Shown here piece by piece: positions 10,757 to 21,013 of a stretch of DNA of 64,000 nt (its first letter is position 1; every line of letters begins with the position of its first letter). Source of the DNA: Vitellaria paradoxa (Eukaryota > Streptophyta > Magnoliopsida > Ericales > Sapotaceae); contig CM034233.1 of assembly GCA_019916065.1 (NCBI GenBank), forward strand, positions 45,692,673-45,756,672, in the 5' to 3' direction. The position numbers were made by a program, and so were the translations under genes. Below the pieces are notes generated by a model that did not search any database, was not told where the DNA came from, and saw only the letters and a list, made by a program, of their open reading frames with translations.

Positions 10757-11170
10757 CCAGTCTCGACTAAACTTGCAAATGAAGCTAGGCTACTTGATGG
10801 TTCCTTGAAGCTGAACTATCTAAGGACCCGATTTAGTCTTATCTTCAAATTTGAAAACATATCTAGGATCAGGGTCAAGTTTAACTTGTAAATGAAACTC
10901 TGCTCCAGGCTTTCCACTCTCCTACTTGCTTTTTCCCATGCCTATCCACCCATTGAAAAGAATCACTAGCTTTCTCGCACCCCATTCAGGACCCACTCCT
11001 AATTTAAAGAATCCAATCTACTGCTTTTTGACGCCAGTATCACAATGAGATCCCTTCCTCCTTGAAAAGACAACTATCTCCAGATAAGCATAAGAAGCAT
11101 AGAAACATCCAAGTGTCAACAATGCTTTTAAATTAGATTCTTCAAGATAAAAGCTTGAGGCAATGTTTTG
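10757..11170 (-). pseudogene. DUF1005-family host gene relic (C-terminal part)
   Basis: Reading the minus strand downward from about 11170, one frame gives YLEIVVFSRRKGSHCDTGVK, then FNGWIGMGKS, then AEFHLQVKLDPDPRYVFKFE, then a QLQGTIK / FICKFSRD end. This spacing matches the C-terminal part of plant DUF1005 proteins (their NGW...GK, EPDPR(F/Y)VF and QGxIxQPxFxCKF blocks). At least three in-frame stops are present; two stand where the family has Gln (CAG to TAG). The stop after FSRDW is followed by a CT-rich run. The 5' part of the gene is not visible. The biochemical role of the family is unknown. This is the only trace of ordinary host coding DNA that I can support. Confidence 0.6.
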
Positions 11171-12494
11171 GGGATCTGGTATAGCTTTGGGAGAAGATAT
11201 TAAGGGAACTGATGTTTAAGACTAATTACCAAAAAAAAAAAAAATTAATCTATGTTTAGGACTAATTAGTTTCGAATTAATGCTAAAAGCCCTAATATTA
11301 TTCATCAGCTAGGTTGATTTTCATACATATACATACATATATATACGTACATACCTAGAAAGGAGGCTATTGCAATCAGATCCGCACACCCGACGAGAAC
11401 GAGTTGTGAGTCTTTATTGCGATATGGTGCATCCGAGATCACCCAAATGTAAAAAAGTATGTTTTTGTTTTGAAATAGGGCCTTGATTACAAAGACTAAA
11501 GCCGCCACTTGACACTTTCAAGATGGGCATGTCGAGAAACCCGAGTCCTGATTGTGATTAAAAGTGTTAAATTTTATTTTTGAAAGATGTGATAAATGAT
11601 CCTTTTTAGTAACTCTCAGCTAGTCTGTGCAACCAGAGATAATTGGTCCAAGGGTTCGGCTACACATGAAAACCATTATGCCTAGATACCTAGGGATATC
11701 CAGAGTCTCTTTCAACTCTCTGCAGTCGTGATCTTACAATATAATACTCTGGTTTATAATGATCATTGCATATAACTCATAAATGCAAATGATGTATGAA
11801 ATGCAATGAAGCTTAGCTAGTGTGCGTGAGTGTAGTGAATATCTGTAGTCTCTTTCTACTCTTCACAATCGTGATCTCACAATATAATACTCCGGTTTAT
11901 AATGATCATTGCATACAACTCATAAATGCAAAAGATGTATGAAATACGATTGAACTTAGCTAGTGTGTGCAAGTGCAATGAAATGTTTGCCTATGTATAA
12001 GTATGTGGGTATGCTGAAAATGAAATGTGTATTGAAAAATGGTTTATGAAGACCAAAATGACTGGACTCAAGCTACCTATGTACATTGGGAAAGGATTAG
12101 GTCAAACGCAGTTCAGACATAAGGTGGTTCGAACTATGTGTTAGATGTGTGTGGACTAGTATACAGATGTAAGAACCTAGCTCTAAGTCTAAATTGGACG
12201 TTAGCACAAATGATGGTCTGTGAAAACTATGGAGACGACACTTAAGTTATTTGCTCGAGCTGTCTACATACCCTTCTAAGAAATCAGGTCGACATAGCTT
12301 GAGGCTATGATTGAAACTATGTGTTTGGGTGTTTATGCTAGATGAATGTAAGAGCCTAGCCCTAAGTTAACGCTTGGCACCTGATGGTCTATGAAAATTG
12401 GGATGACAGGGCTCAAGCCCTTTACTCGAGCTGCCTACGTACCATTTTGAAAGGATCAAGTCTACGTAGCTCTACAGTGAGGTGATCTATGAAA
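11171..12494. other. Non-coding repeat-like DNA left of B
   Basis: No gene is supported. It holds an A-run (11229-11243), an AT-rich ATACATAC simple repeat (11320-11356) and two tandem copies of a unit of about 145 bases (11703-11990). The phrase CTCGAGCTG(C)CTAC(G)TAC recurs with variations (about 12072, 12252 and 12427). This looks like the interior or LTR of an old, unclassified retroelement. Confidence 0.45.
11703..11990 (+). repeat. Tandem duplication, unit about 145 bases
   Basis: Both units contain GTCTCTTT(C)...CGTGATCT(T/C)ACAATATAATACT, then GGTTTATAATGATCATTGCATA and GCTTAGCTAGTGTG-like sequence. They differ at scattered positions. Only two copies are present. Confidence 0.7.
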
Positions 12495-12930
12495 AGGAGT
12501 TTAGTTCCAAACAAGGAAATAGTTAGCACTTGGCACCTAACTAGGGAAGTAAATGAGCTTAACTCCATATAAGAGGATAATAGGCACCTGGTGCCTAACT
12601 AGGGAAGGAACAGATCTTGGCAAATAGCTTGGCTTCAGATAAGGAGATAGTTAGCACTTGGCGCCTAACTAGAGAAGGAAAGGAGCTTAGCTCTAGACAA
12701 GGAGATAGCTAGCGTTTAGCACCTACTAGGAAAGGAAATGAGCTTGACTCTAAACAAGAGGATAGTTGGTGCTTAGCGCCTAACTAGAGGAGGAAAGGAG
12801 CTTGGCTTCAAACAAGGAGATAGTTGGTGTCCAACACCTAATTGGGGAAAAAATGAGCTTTGCTCCAAGTAAGGAGAGAAAAGTCAACGCTTGGCACTTC
12901 ACTGGAGGAAAGGGCTTCACTCTGATGAGA
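12495..12930 (+). repeat. Irregular tandem repeat, about seven units of 56-70 bases
   Basis: Each unit holds a version of AAGGAGATAGTTAGCACTTGG, then GCGCCTAACTAGGGAAGGAAA, then GAGCTTGGCTC. Unit centres are near 12525, 12583, 12652, 12712, 12768, 12824 and 12886. Divergence is high and the units carry no ORF on this strand. Confidence 0.75.
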
Positions 12931-13039
12931 ACCTCAACTTCTAAGGATGCACTTAGCACAAGTGAATGAGTATCTATCATTTGGGAAAAAAGCTCTGCTC
13001 AAATCAAGAACTTAGCTCTTAGTGTTGATGATCAAGTCC

Positions 13040-13422
13040 ATGTGAAGGGCCTAGGAGCTTAATGTGATGTGAGTGATGTAGGCATGTTAAATGAGTTCTA
13101 GCATATCAAGGCATGTGCCGATATATCTAAACATGGTGCATGGCAAGTTAGGCATATGCTAGCATGGTACATGATATCCTAACATGTTATACTATGATGT
13201 AAGAAGATGAATGAGCGTGGTAATATGGTATCGCATGGTCAAGGGATGGTATAACATGGTATAGCATAGCAATATGACATGTGAGCATGGTGTAGGATGA
13301 TAATGACAGATATAACGTGGCAGAGATGAGATGGTAAGATGAATATGATATCTAGCATGGCCTAGCATGGTAATGTGGTGATACGACATAGTATGACATG
13401 ACAAACATGATATTATGACATG
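13040..13422 (+). repeat. Degenerate CATGGTA / AGCATGG low-complexity repeat
   Basis: Short words such as AGCATGGTA, ACATGGTAT and GGCATG recur many times without a fixed period. Similar words resume directly after element B (36679-36740). B therefore inserted into this array. Confidence 0.65.
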
Positions 13423-13427
13423 GTATG
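13423..13427 (+). repeat. Left target-site duplication of B (GTATG)
   Basis: GTATG lies directly before the 5' LTR terminus TGATTGC and is repeated exactly after the 3' LTR terminus GGTCA (36674-36678). Confidence 0.9.
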
Positions 13428-15081
13428 TGATTGCATGCAATCATTGTTATCTTTAGTTTCATTTCACACCTTTTTTTTGTGAACATTCTATCAAGTAAAA
13501 TGCATTTTTATCTTATTTTCATTAATTCTGTGTTTTTGTGTGTTTTGTAGGATAATGGATAAACATAACCCAAGGAAGTCAAGTTAGAGCTTAAAGTTGC
13601 AGTTCTGGACTGAGCTAGTCACCCTTGGGCGCACGACTAGGCAGGGGATGGGCACCCACAGAGACTGGAATTTGAAGGAGTTAGCTTGGACAGCACCATG
13701 GGCGCACGCACCATGGGCGCACGCACCATAGGCGCACGAGGGCTTGGGCACCCGACTGTGCACCATCATGGGTGCCCACTGAGGACCATTTTTTAGAGGA
13801 GTATGCTGAAGACAACCTCAGGCACACAAGGGCTTGGGCGCCCGACTGTGCACCATCATGGGCGCCCATCAAGGGTTGGTTTGCTCGCATATGTGAGGGG
13901 TGCAAGGCTTGGGCACACGGCCAGACACCTTGGGCGCCTATAATGACTCTTTTAGAAATTTTTCAGGAACAAAATTGAATTATGTATTTACCATTATACC
14001 CTTGAGTTATGTAACATTATAAATAGCCTAATTTCTGATGTATTAGGGTTCGAAACCCTACGCAACCTTTATCTTTTGTCTCTGAGAGTTGTTTGGGGGG
14101 TGGATATTACTTTTGCACCTAGGGTTAGCAATTTTCATCTTGTTTTGAGATCAACAGAGTTTCGCTTTATCTTCGCATTAGAATTTACCGTGTAAGCAAG
14201 AATTATTTATTACGCTTAATTAAAAAGTTCTTTATTTTCTTCTTCTTCTTTCTTTGTTTTTATTTCGTAGCACTTCGTATTCGTTGTTTGTGTTCGATTT
14301 AGTTTCGAAATCACTTTAAACTATTTCGATATCTTTCGTTTTCGTGTTTTATTGCATTATGAAGATTTTTTTCTTTTCGAAAGGTTTCGTTTATGCTTTC
14401 GCAATGTTAGGCTATGGTTTTTCTTGGTTTTAACCTAGGAATGTAATGAAATCAAAGGAGTTGAATTCAAATAGTGCGAACTGAAATATTTTCATCATCT
14501 CTTGAATACAAATGTAAGAATCGTAATTCTAGATTAATTTTCGAAAATGAATCACTTGTGATACAGTTGAACTTCGGACACAATTATGTGAATCGAAGGT
14601 CAATTCCATGTCCCCATGACTTCAAACTTGATTTCAAAACCCTAGAATAGTGGTTTCTTTACGAAAAGGGTTTTCTAACGTCAAATCATTCGGCCTAACA
14701 TTACATGTGCAAAGATTAGGCTGTGTTAACTACATATCCGAATTCAACCCTTCGAGGACATTACAGGATTAGGTTAAAGCCAAGTGTTTTAATTCACATA
14801 GTTTGTTTAAGTTTATAAATTGATTTCCTTTCATAGTGTTTTTGTCTTTCATTTAATTTGTGTTTGAAATTTTCAAATCGTCGTTACAAATCCCCATTCG
14901 AAAATACCAAAAAGATTTTCTTCTTTTCTTTTTAAACTTTTGCAAGTGCTTTCAGAACTAAGTTTTCCAAAATTTAGTCACACCTTTGCTCCCTGTGGAG
15001 ATGACCTAGGACTCACCTAGACTAAACTCAACCAACCTCTTATACTTGAGAGTGAGCCACCACAAATTTAGAGAGCGGTCA
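13428..15081 (+). repeat. 5' LTR of element B
   Basis: TGATTGCATGCAATC ... GAGAGCGGTCA. A TATAAATA box is at 14018-14025, about 590 bases in. A dense set of GGGCGCCC / GGGCGCACG-type words lies at 13625-13945. The 3' LTR (35033-36673) matches along its whole length with scattered substitutions and small length changes, including one fewer GGCGCACGCACCAT unit. Confidence 0.93.
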
Positions 15082-15087
15082 AGTTTT

Positions 15088-15105
15088 TGGCGCCGTTGTC
15101 GGGGA
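15088..15105 (+). promoter_or_regulatory. Primer binding site of B (tRNA-Asp type)
   Basis: TGGCGCCGTTGTCGGGGA starts six bases after the LTR end. It is the usual Athila-type primer site, complementary to the 3' end of tRNA-Asp. Confidence 0.85.
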
Positions 15106-15325
15106 GCAACGGTGTGTGTGTGCCGAACTCGGAGAGCTTGTGAATGAAAGGACTTGCTGACGCGGTTACATTTGGACTTCCAGGTGACATCGCTCCATAT
15201 TTCTTTTCTTTTGTATAGTTCATTTTCATTTTATTTCTTTTCTGTAGTGTTAGGATCTTTTTTTTTGTTTGGATAATTGATTAATTGAAAAAAAAGAAAA
15301 CAAACTTAGGATATTTGTTATTTGC

Positions 15326-17314
15326 ATGCTGTTAAGATCAAGTAGGTTGGTTGTAGCTGAGTCTAAACTAAGAGACCCTTCATACATTCCTGAATCACTT
15401 TCAACAAACTCACTTTCCACAGTCTCACTCACCACTTCATCTTTTCATTCAATGGCAGAATTAAGAGGGGAGGGTAGTGTGTATGGGGATAATGATCCCC
15501 AAGAGGTTCCAGGTTTCATTCCCTTGAGAGATCACCTTAACCCTGTTAGGTAAACTACACTTTCATGTATAATCTTACCTTTGAATAGGGGGAACTTCAC
15601 TCTTAGACCAGGAATCATCCAACTTTTTCCCACTTTCCATGGCCTTGATTCTGAAAATCCCTACAACCATCTTAGGAAGTTTGAGGAAGTGAGCAACACG
15701 TGTATTGATCGCAATGCCAATGAGGACGTAATACGTCTCCAACTCTTCCCATTTTCCTTAAAAGACAAAGCCAAGTTCTGGCTTAATTCCCTTCACTCAC
15801 ATTCTATTGGAACGTGGCATGAAATGCAAAATGAGTTCCTTAAGAAATACTTCCTCACTCAGAAAACTCAGTACTATAGGCAACAGATTACCACTTTCTC
15901 TTGTAAACCCAATGAGAATTTTTGTCGAGCCTGGGAAAGGTTTAAGGACCTCTTGATGGCTTGTCCTCACCATGGTTTTGAACCATGGAGGTTAGTGAGC
16001 ATTTTCCATGAATCCCTGACTCCTAGCCTTAAGCAATTAGTTTCCACCATGTGCAATGGTACCATGTTTGATAAGACTACGAAGGATGCTATGGACTTCT
16101 TTGACATGGTGGCTGAGGACTCTAATGATTGGGAAATTGGACCACCTTCTTCTTTAGAGCATAGGAATCCCACACCTAGTAGACAATTGGAGTTGAGTGA
16201 GAGTGATGATCTGCGTGCTAGGTTAGCTGCATTACAACATAAGCTGGATTCTCTAGAGCTTAAGAACAGGAAGAAATTGGTTGAGGCAAAGGTGATTTGT
16301 GTTGCGTGAGACCAAGCGGGGCATGATGCTAATTCGTGCCCTAAAATACCTTTGCTTACAGAGATTGCCTATGGTCAAGCCTATATCAATAACTCTCAAA
16401 ATCGCCCATTCCAGAATAGTGGCCAAGGCAATGTCTCTTTCCCACAAGGTGGGAATGTCACTTATCCAGGAGGAGACCAATCTTCCAATGCTTATCCCCC
16501 GGGGTGACGGAACCATCCTAGATTCTCGTGGAGGAATGAAAATCCAAGTCAATCATTTCAGTCACCACCTCCTTTGCCTTCACCCCAATACCAACAGCCC
16601 AATCCTGTTGCATTCCAACCACCACAGAAGAGGCCTCTTGAGGACAATCTTAATCAATTCATGCAACAGCAATTGAACATCAATAACCAAATGACTCGAG
16701 CTTTAGATGACATTAGGGGCCAAGTTTCCAAGCTGACACAAGCCATGAGTACCTCTCAGAGTGGTAAACTCCCTGCACAACCTTTTCCCAACCCAAAAGG
16801 TCAGGTGAACATGGTTGAGTCGTCGACCTCGGGTGCCATTCCACATGAGCACGTTCAGGCTGTCACTACCTTGAGGAGTGGCAAAATCATTCAAAAGCCT
16901 AGTGATCCTAGAGTCAATCCCTCTAATGAGAAGTTAGGTCTAGAGGGTAGTGGAAAGGTTGAAAAGGCGAGTGGTGGAGAAGAAAAAGAGAAAGAGAAGG
17001 GGAGAGTGGAGGTTGAGAAAGAGAATGAAGGGATTGAAAAAGAGAGTGAGGAAGAAACTAGTGAAGGACCTTTGGTTAGGCCAATTGACCATCCTATTGA
17101 GCACATGCCTAAACCACCTTTCCCTCAGAGATTAGCAAAGGGTAAGAATGAGATGTTGAACTCTGAAATTTATGAGATGTTCAAACAAGTGAGAATCAAC
17201 ATCCCATTACTTGAGGCTATCAAGCAAAATCCCTCCCATACTAAATTCCTCAAGGATATGTGCACCGTAAAGAGAAAACTCAATGTCAAGGAAAAAGCTT
17301 TCTAAACGAAACAA
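15326..17314 (+). pseudogene. Gag of element B (single frame, stops only)
   Basis: One frame is open from about 15326 with nonsense codons at 15551, 16307, about 16505 and 17303 and no frameshift. The capsid-like region (15581-16200) has FHGLDSENPYNHLRKFEE, LQLFPFSLKDKAKFWLNSL and FLKKYFL. The nucleocapsid knuckle C-X2-C-X4-H-X4-C is at 16298-16339, but its second Cys is a TGA stop (16307-16309). A Pro/Gln-rich region follows, then a LNINNQMTRALDDIRGQVSK helix and an acidic Glu/Lys linker (16970-17060) as at the start of A. Gag would form the virus-like particle. An in-frame ATG near 15452 (MAELRGEG) is an equally good start. Confidence 0.85.
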
Positions 17315-17649
17315 TTGAGTGCCATAATCCAGCATGACACACCTCCTAAGTACAAGGATCCTGGATGTCCAACCATTTCATGCATCATTGGGAACCACAT
17401 TGTCGATAGAGCTCTACTTGACCTAGGTGCTAGTGTCAACCTTTTGCCTTATACTGTTTATCAGCAACTAGGCTTAGGTGAACTGAAACCCACCAGGGTG
17501 ACATTACAATTGGCTGACCGATCAGTCAAAATGCTAAGGGGTGTGGTGGAGGATGTATTGGTCTAAGTAGACAAGTTCTACTTTCCAATTCACTTCATTA
17601 TGTTGGACACCCAACCCTTTTCAAATCCTACCCAATCTATTCTAGTCAT
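17315..17649 (+). pseudogene. Aspartic protease of element B, interrupted by a solo LTR
   Basis: It continues in the gag frame. The D-L-G-A catalytic motif is at 17420-17431, followed by SVNLLPYTVYQQLGLGEL. TAA at 17564-17566 stands for a Gln codon kept in A (CAA). The conserved block LDTQPFSNPTQSILVI is cut at 17649 and resumes as LGRPFLAMSNAVINC after the inserted LTR. Confidence 0.87.
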
Positions 17650-19203
17650 TGATTACACTTGAAAAGTATAATTACAAACTCCACATTTTGATACTCATTA
17701 ATGCATTTAAGTAGTTGATTTCAAAGTTTTATCATTATTTTATTATTTATAGTGTTTATTCTCTTAATTGCAGGTAAAAAGGTAAAATAAGTGAGATTAG
17801 CAGTGTTGAAAGTGGCTTCCAAGGAGGAAAAAAATGGTCCAAAGTTCAAGATAGTTGAAGTGATGCGCAACTGAAGTTCCAGCTCGACACTCTGTCAGTA
17901 TTTTGATCATAACTTTTCACTGAGAACTCTGATTGACCTGATTCTTTTTGGGTTGGAAAGAAGACTCAAAGGACTACAACTTTCATGCTTTAGCCGAAGC
18001 CTGAATCGATCGTTTTCCAGGTCAAAATCGTGTTGGACGTTGAGGACAGAAAGTTGTCAGAAGCAGCAAACGAGAAGCAGAACTTGAAGAACAAAGTTTC
18101 TGTGGCCCGGACCCCCTGCCAGATAGTCCGGACCACAGTGTGTTATGCGCGTGCGGCTTAACTCCATCTTTTAGGGTTTTCTTTGCAACTTCTTTATAAC
18201 ATCTGCTACATGGCCGACCCAAAGGGAGCCCTAGTTTAGTTCTACATACTTTAGGAACCTCTTTTTCATATTCTTAGATACTTTGAGAGTTTTAGAATAG
18301 TTTTTTTAGAGAGTTTTCAATTACTTGTGTTGTTTATGGAGTTGTTCGATGTTTGGTTGTTCTTTGCTGCACTGCTCTTTCATTACGTAGTTTCAGAGCT
18401 ACTTTCCATGTAAGTTGACTTTCGTTTCATTAATTTAATATATGATTTATTGTTTTCTAGTGGTAGATCTAATGTTCATGCTTACGTTTATCGCTTTCGT
18501 TTTGTTTAAAATCATGTTAGCATAGAAACCCTAGTTCTTAGTTCACGAATCAAGGAAGGGTAGTTCACGAAACACTCTGGGGTGTACGTAGACCTTTCAC
18601 ATGGGTTGCGAAAACACATGCATAGGGTTTCACGATTTTTGAAACCTATTTTTATTTGTTTCGAAAACATTCAAAAGCAAAAGTCTTTAATCATATTCAT
18701 TTGAAATCACTGATACTGATTTTTAGGTTAAATGTTTTCTACACTTTCGAAGCAAGTTGAAAATAGGATTCAATTTAAATTTTGATTTCGTTTGTTTAGA
18801 AAACCTTCGGAAACAAAGATCTTTAAATTTTGATTTCGTTTGTGAGTTAAACCAAGAACCATTTTTACTGTCAAGTTTCATTATTCAATTCAATTCGTTG
18901 CAATATTTAATTCTCCTTAAATTTTAGAATTTGATTTGAATTTGAAGTTACAAAATTGCATTGTGAACTGCCTTAATAGAATTAATTCAATTTTAGCTTA
19001 AATTTTGATTCTGCAAAACCTTAGGAATTAGTTTCAATTGAATATCAAACTTTAGTTACGTTAAGCTTTAAATTTTCCCTACAACCTAGAAACTGAATAA
19101 CATAGGCTCCCTATGAATTCGACCTTGGACTCACTGATTTAAAACTGCGACTACCCTCTTGCACTTGAGAGGTAAGAACCCGAACACAATTTAGGGTTGG
19201 TCA
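17650..19203 (+). mobile_element. Solo LTR related to element A, inside B
   Basis: It runs TGATTACACTTG ... GGTTGGTCA with no PBS or PPT around it. It is flanked by GTCAT (17645-17649) and ATCAT (19204-19208), a 5-bp target duplication with one change. The B coding frame resumes exactly across it (ILVI / LGRPF). Its first 120 bases closely match the LTR of A. A TATA-like TTTATAAC is near 18192 and GTCCGGAC words lie at 18105-18150. Solo LTRs arise by recombination between the LTRs of a full element. Confidence 0.88.
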
Positions 19204-19208
19204 ATCAT

Positions 19209-21013
19209 CCTTGGTAGACCCTTCCTTGCTATGTCTAATGCTGTGATCAATTGTAGGAGTGGGGTCATGAAACTTTCTTTTGGAAATATGACTTTGGAAA
19301 TGAACATCTTTCGGGTAGGAAAACAGATGGGAGAATTTGAGGATATTGGGGAGGTGGATGTGATCCATGCTTTGAGTGAGGAGTATTTTGAGAAGGCTTA
19401 CTTGAAGGAACCCTTAGAGCGTGCTTTAGTAAGGAGTGAAAGAAGTGAGTTGTTGGATGAAGAAAATTCCATGGATGTTGGAGAGTTGATAGATGCTAGG
19501 GAGGAGGCTATGGTAGTTAGTGGCTGGGTGCCAATGTTTGAACCTTTACAGCCATCTTTGATCAAACCCAAGCCATCTGTAGAATGTCCTCCATATCCTT
19601 TTAGGAAGCCATTGCCGAGTGACCTTAAGTATGCATTCCTAGGGGAGGGAGGGAGAGACATTTCCGGTAGCGGTGTCTGCAAGTTTAGAGAAAGCACAGG
19701 AAGTGAGGTTGTTGGCAGTGTTAAGTGCCCACCGTCGAGCACTAGGTTGGACTGTGGCGGATCTTCAAGGTTTCAGCCCTTTAGTATATTCTCATCATAT
19801 ATACCTTGAAGATGATGCCAAACCGGTGAGGCAAATGCAACGAAGATTAAACCCCAATATGAAGAGGTTGTGAAAGGCAAGGTGCTGAAGTTGCTTGACA
19901 TGAGTATCATTTACCCCATCTCTGGTTCGAAGTGGGTGAGCCCCACACAAGTGGTTCCTAAGAAGTCTGGTGTCACTATGGTTGAGAATGAGAAAGGTGA
20001 GTTAGTGCCTCAACGCACCCAAACTGCATGGTGTATGTGTATCGATTATAGGCGCTTGAATGCTGTGACCCGGAAGGACCACTTTCCACTTCCCTTTCTA
20101 GACCAGGTGCTTGAGAGAGTAGCAGGGAGGTCTTTCTATTGCTTCCTAGATGGGTACTCGGGATATAATCAGGTTGAGATAGCACTTGAGGACCAGGATA
20201 AGACCTCTTTCACATGCCTTTTTAGCACTTTTGCTTATAGACGCATGCCATTTGGGTTATGTAACGCACCTGCGACTTTTCAAAGGTGTGTGATGAGCAT
20301 TTTTAGTGACATGGTTCGGCGGTTCTTAGAGGTTTTTATGGATGATTTCTCCATCTATGGAGATACATTTGATGAGTGTTTGACCAATCTTGAGAAGGTG
20401 TTAGTGCGATGTGAGGAGAGTAATTTGGTGCTAAACTAGGAAAAGTGACATTTCATGGTACAATAGGGGATTGTCTTGGGGCATATAGTGTCACATCGTG
20501 GGATTGAGGTAGACAAAGCAAAAGTGGACATCATTCAAAACTTACCTACCCCTCGATGTGTGAAGGATGTGAGATTATTCCTTGGGCATGCCGGGTTCTA
20601 CCGGCGATTCATTCAATCCTTTAGCTCTCTTGCACGACCCCTGTGCTCATTGTTGTCCAATGATGTTCTGTTTGAGTGGACAACATCATGCCAAGAGGCA
20701 TTCGACTGACTTAAACAGTTGCTCACCACCGCTCCTATTATATAAAGCCCGGATTGGTCCCCACCATTCAAGCTTATGTGTGACGTAAGTGATTTTGCGG
20801 TGGGTGCAGTCTTAGGGCAAAGGAAAGAGGGGAGACCCTATGTTGTTTACTACACTAGCAAGACTCTAAATGAAACTCAAATTAATTATACCACCACTAA
20901 GAAAGAGCTTCTAGCGGTAGTTTTTGCCCTAGAAAAGTTTAGGTCGTATTTGGTAGGGTCTCATGTTACAGTGTTTATAGACCATGTGGCCTTGAAATAT
21001 CTTATTTCCAAAC
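19209..21013 (+). pseudogene. RT and RNase H of element B, 5' portion
   Basis: The linker (19231-19650, INCRSGVMKLSFGN) shifts frame near 19655 within the FLGEGG-ETFPV region and again near 19865. RT has WVSPTQVVPKKSGVTMV, DYRRLNAVTRKDHFPLPF, MPFGLCNAPATFQ and an intact F-M-D-D box at 20335-20346. Stops at 20437, about 20449 and 20464 fit TGG, TGC and CAG decay. RNase H (20770-21013: [35 protein letters not shown]) is cut after LKYLISK by element C. The frame resumes after C as QEAKPCLIRWMLLLQEF at 29086. Confidence 0.88.
21009..21013 (+). repeat. Left target-site duplication of C (CAAAC)
   Basis: CAAAC precedes the LTR terminus TGACCG and recurs exactly after the other end (29082-29086). 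In the RNase H frame of B these bases encode the end of SKQ. Confidence 0.92.

Noticed and set aside
11305..11508. 67-codon minus-strand ORF next to the DUF1005 relic
   Set aside because: It does not extend the DUF1005 reading frame or match its N-terminal part, and its end is a TACATA simple repeat.
12495..12930. Possible tRNA or other RNA gene cluster
   Set aside because: No cloverleaf or box A/B pattern was found; the units are irregular and diverged.
13192..13440. His/Tyr-rich minus-strand ORF
   Set aside because: It is the translation of the CATGGTA low-complexity array, running into the LTR of B.
13681..13978. Overlapping ORFs on both strands in the LTR of B (and 35191-35535)
   Set aside because: They are translations of the GGGCGCCC word cluster; composition explains them.
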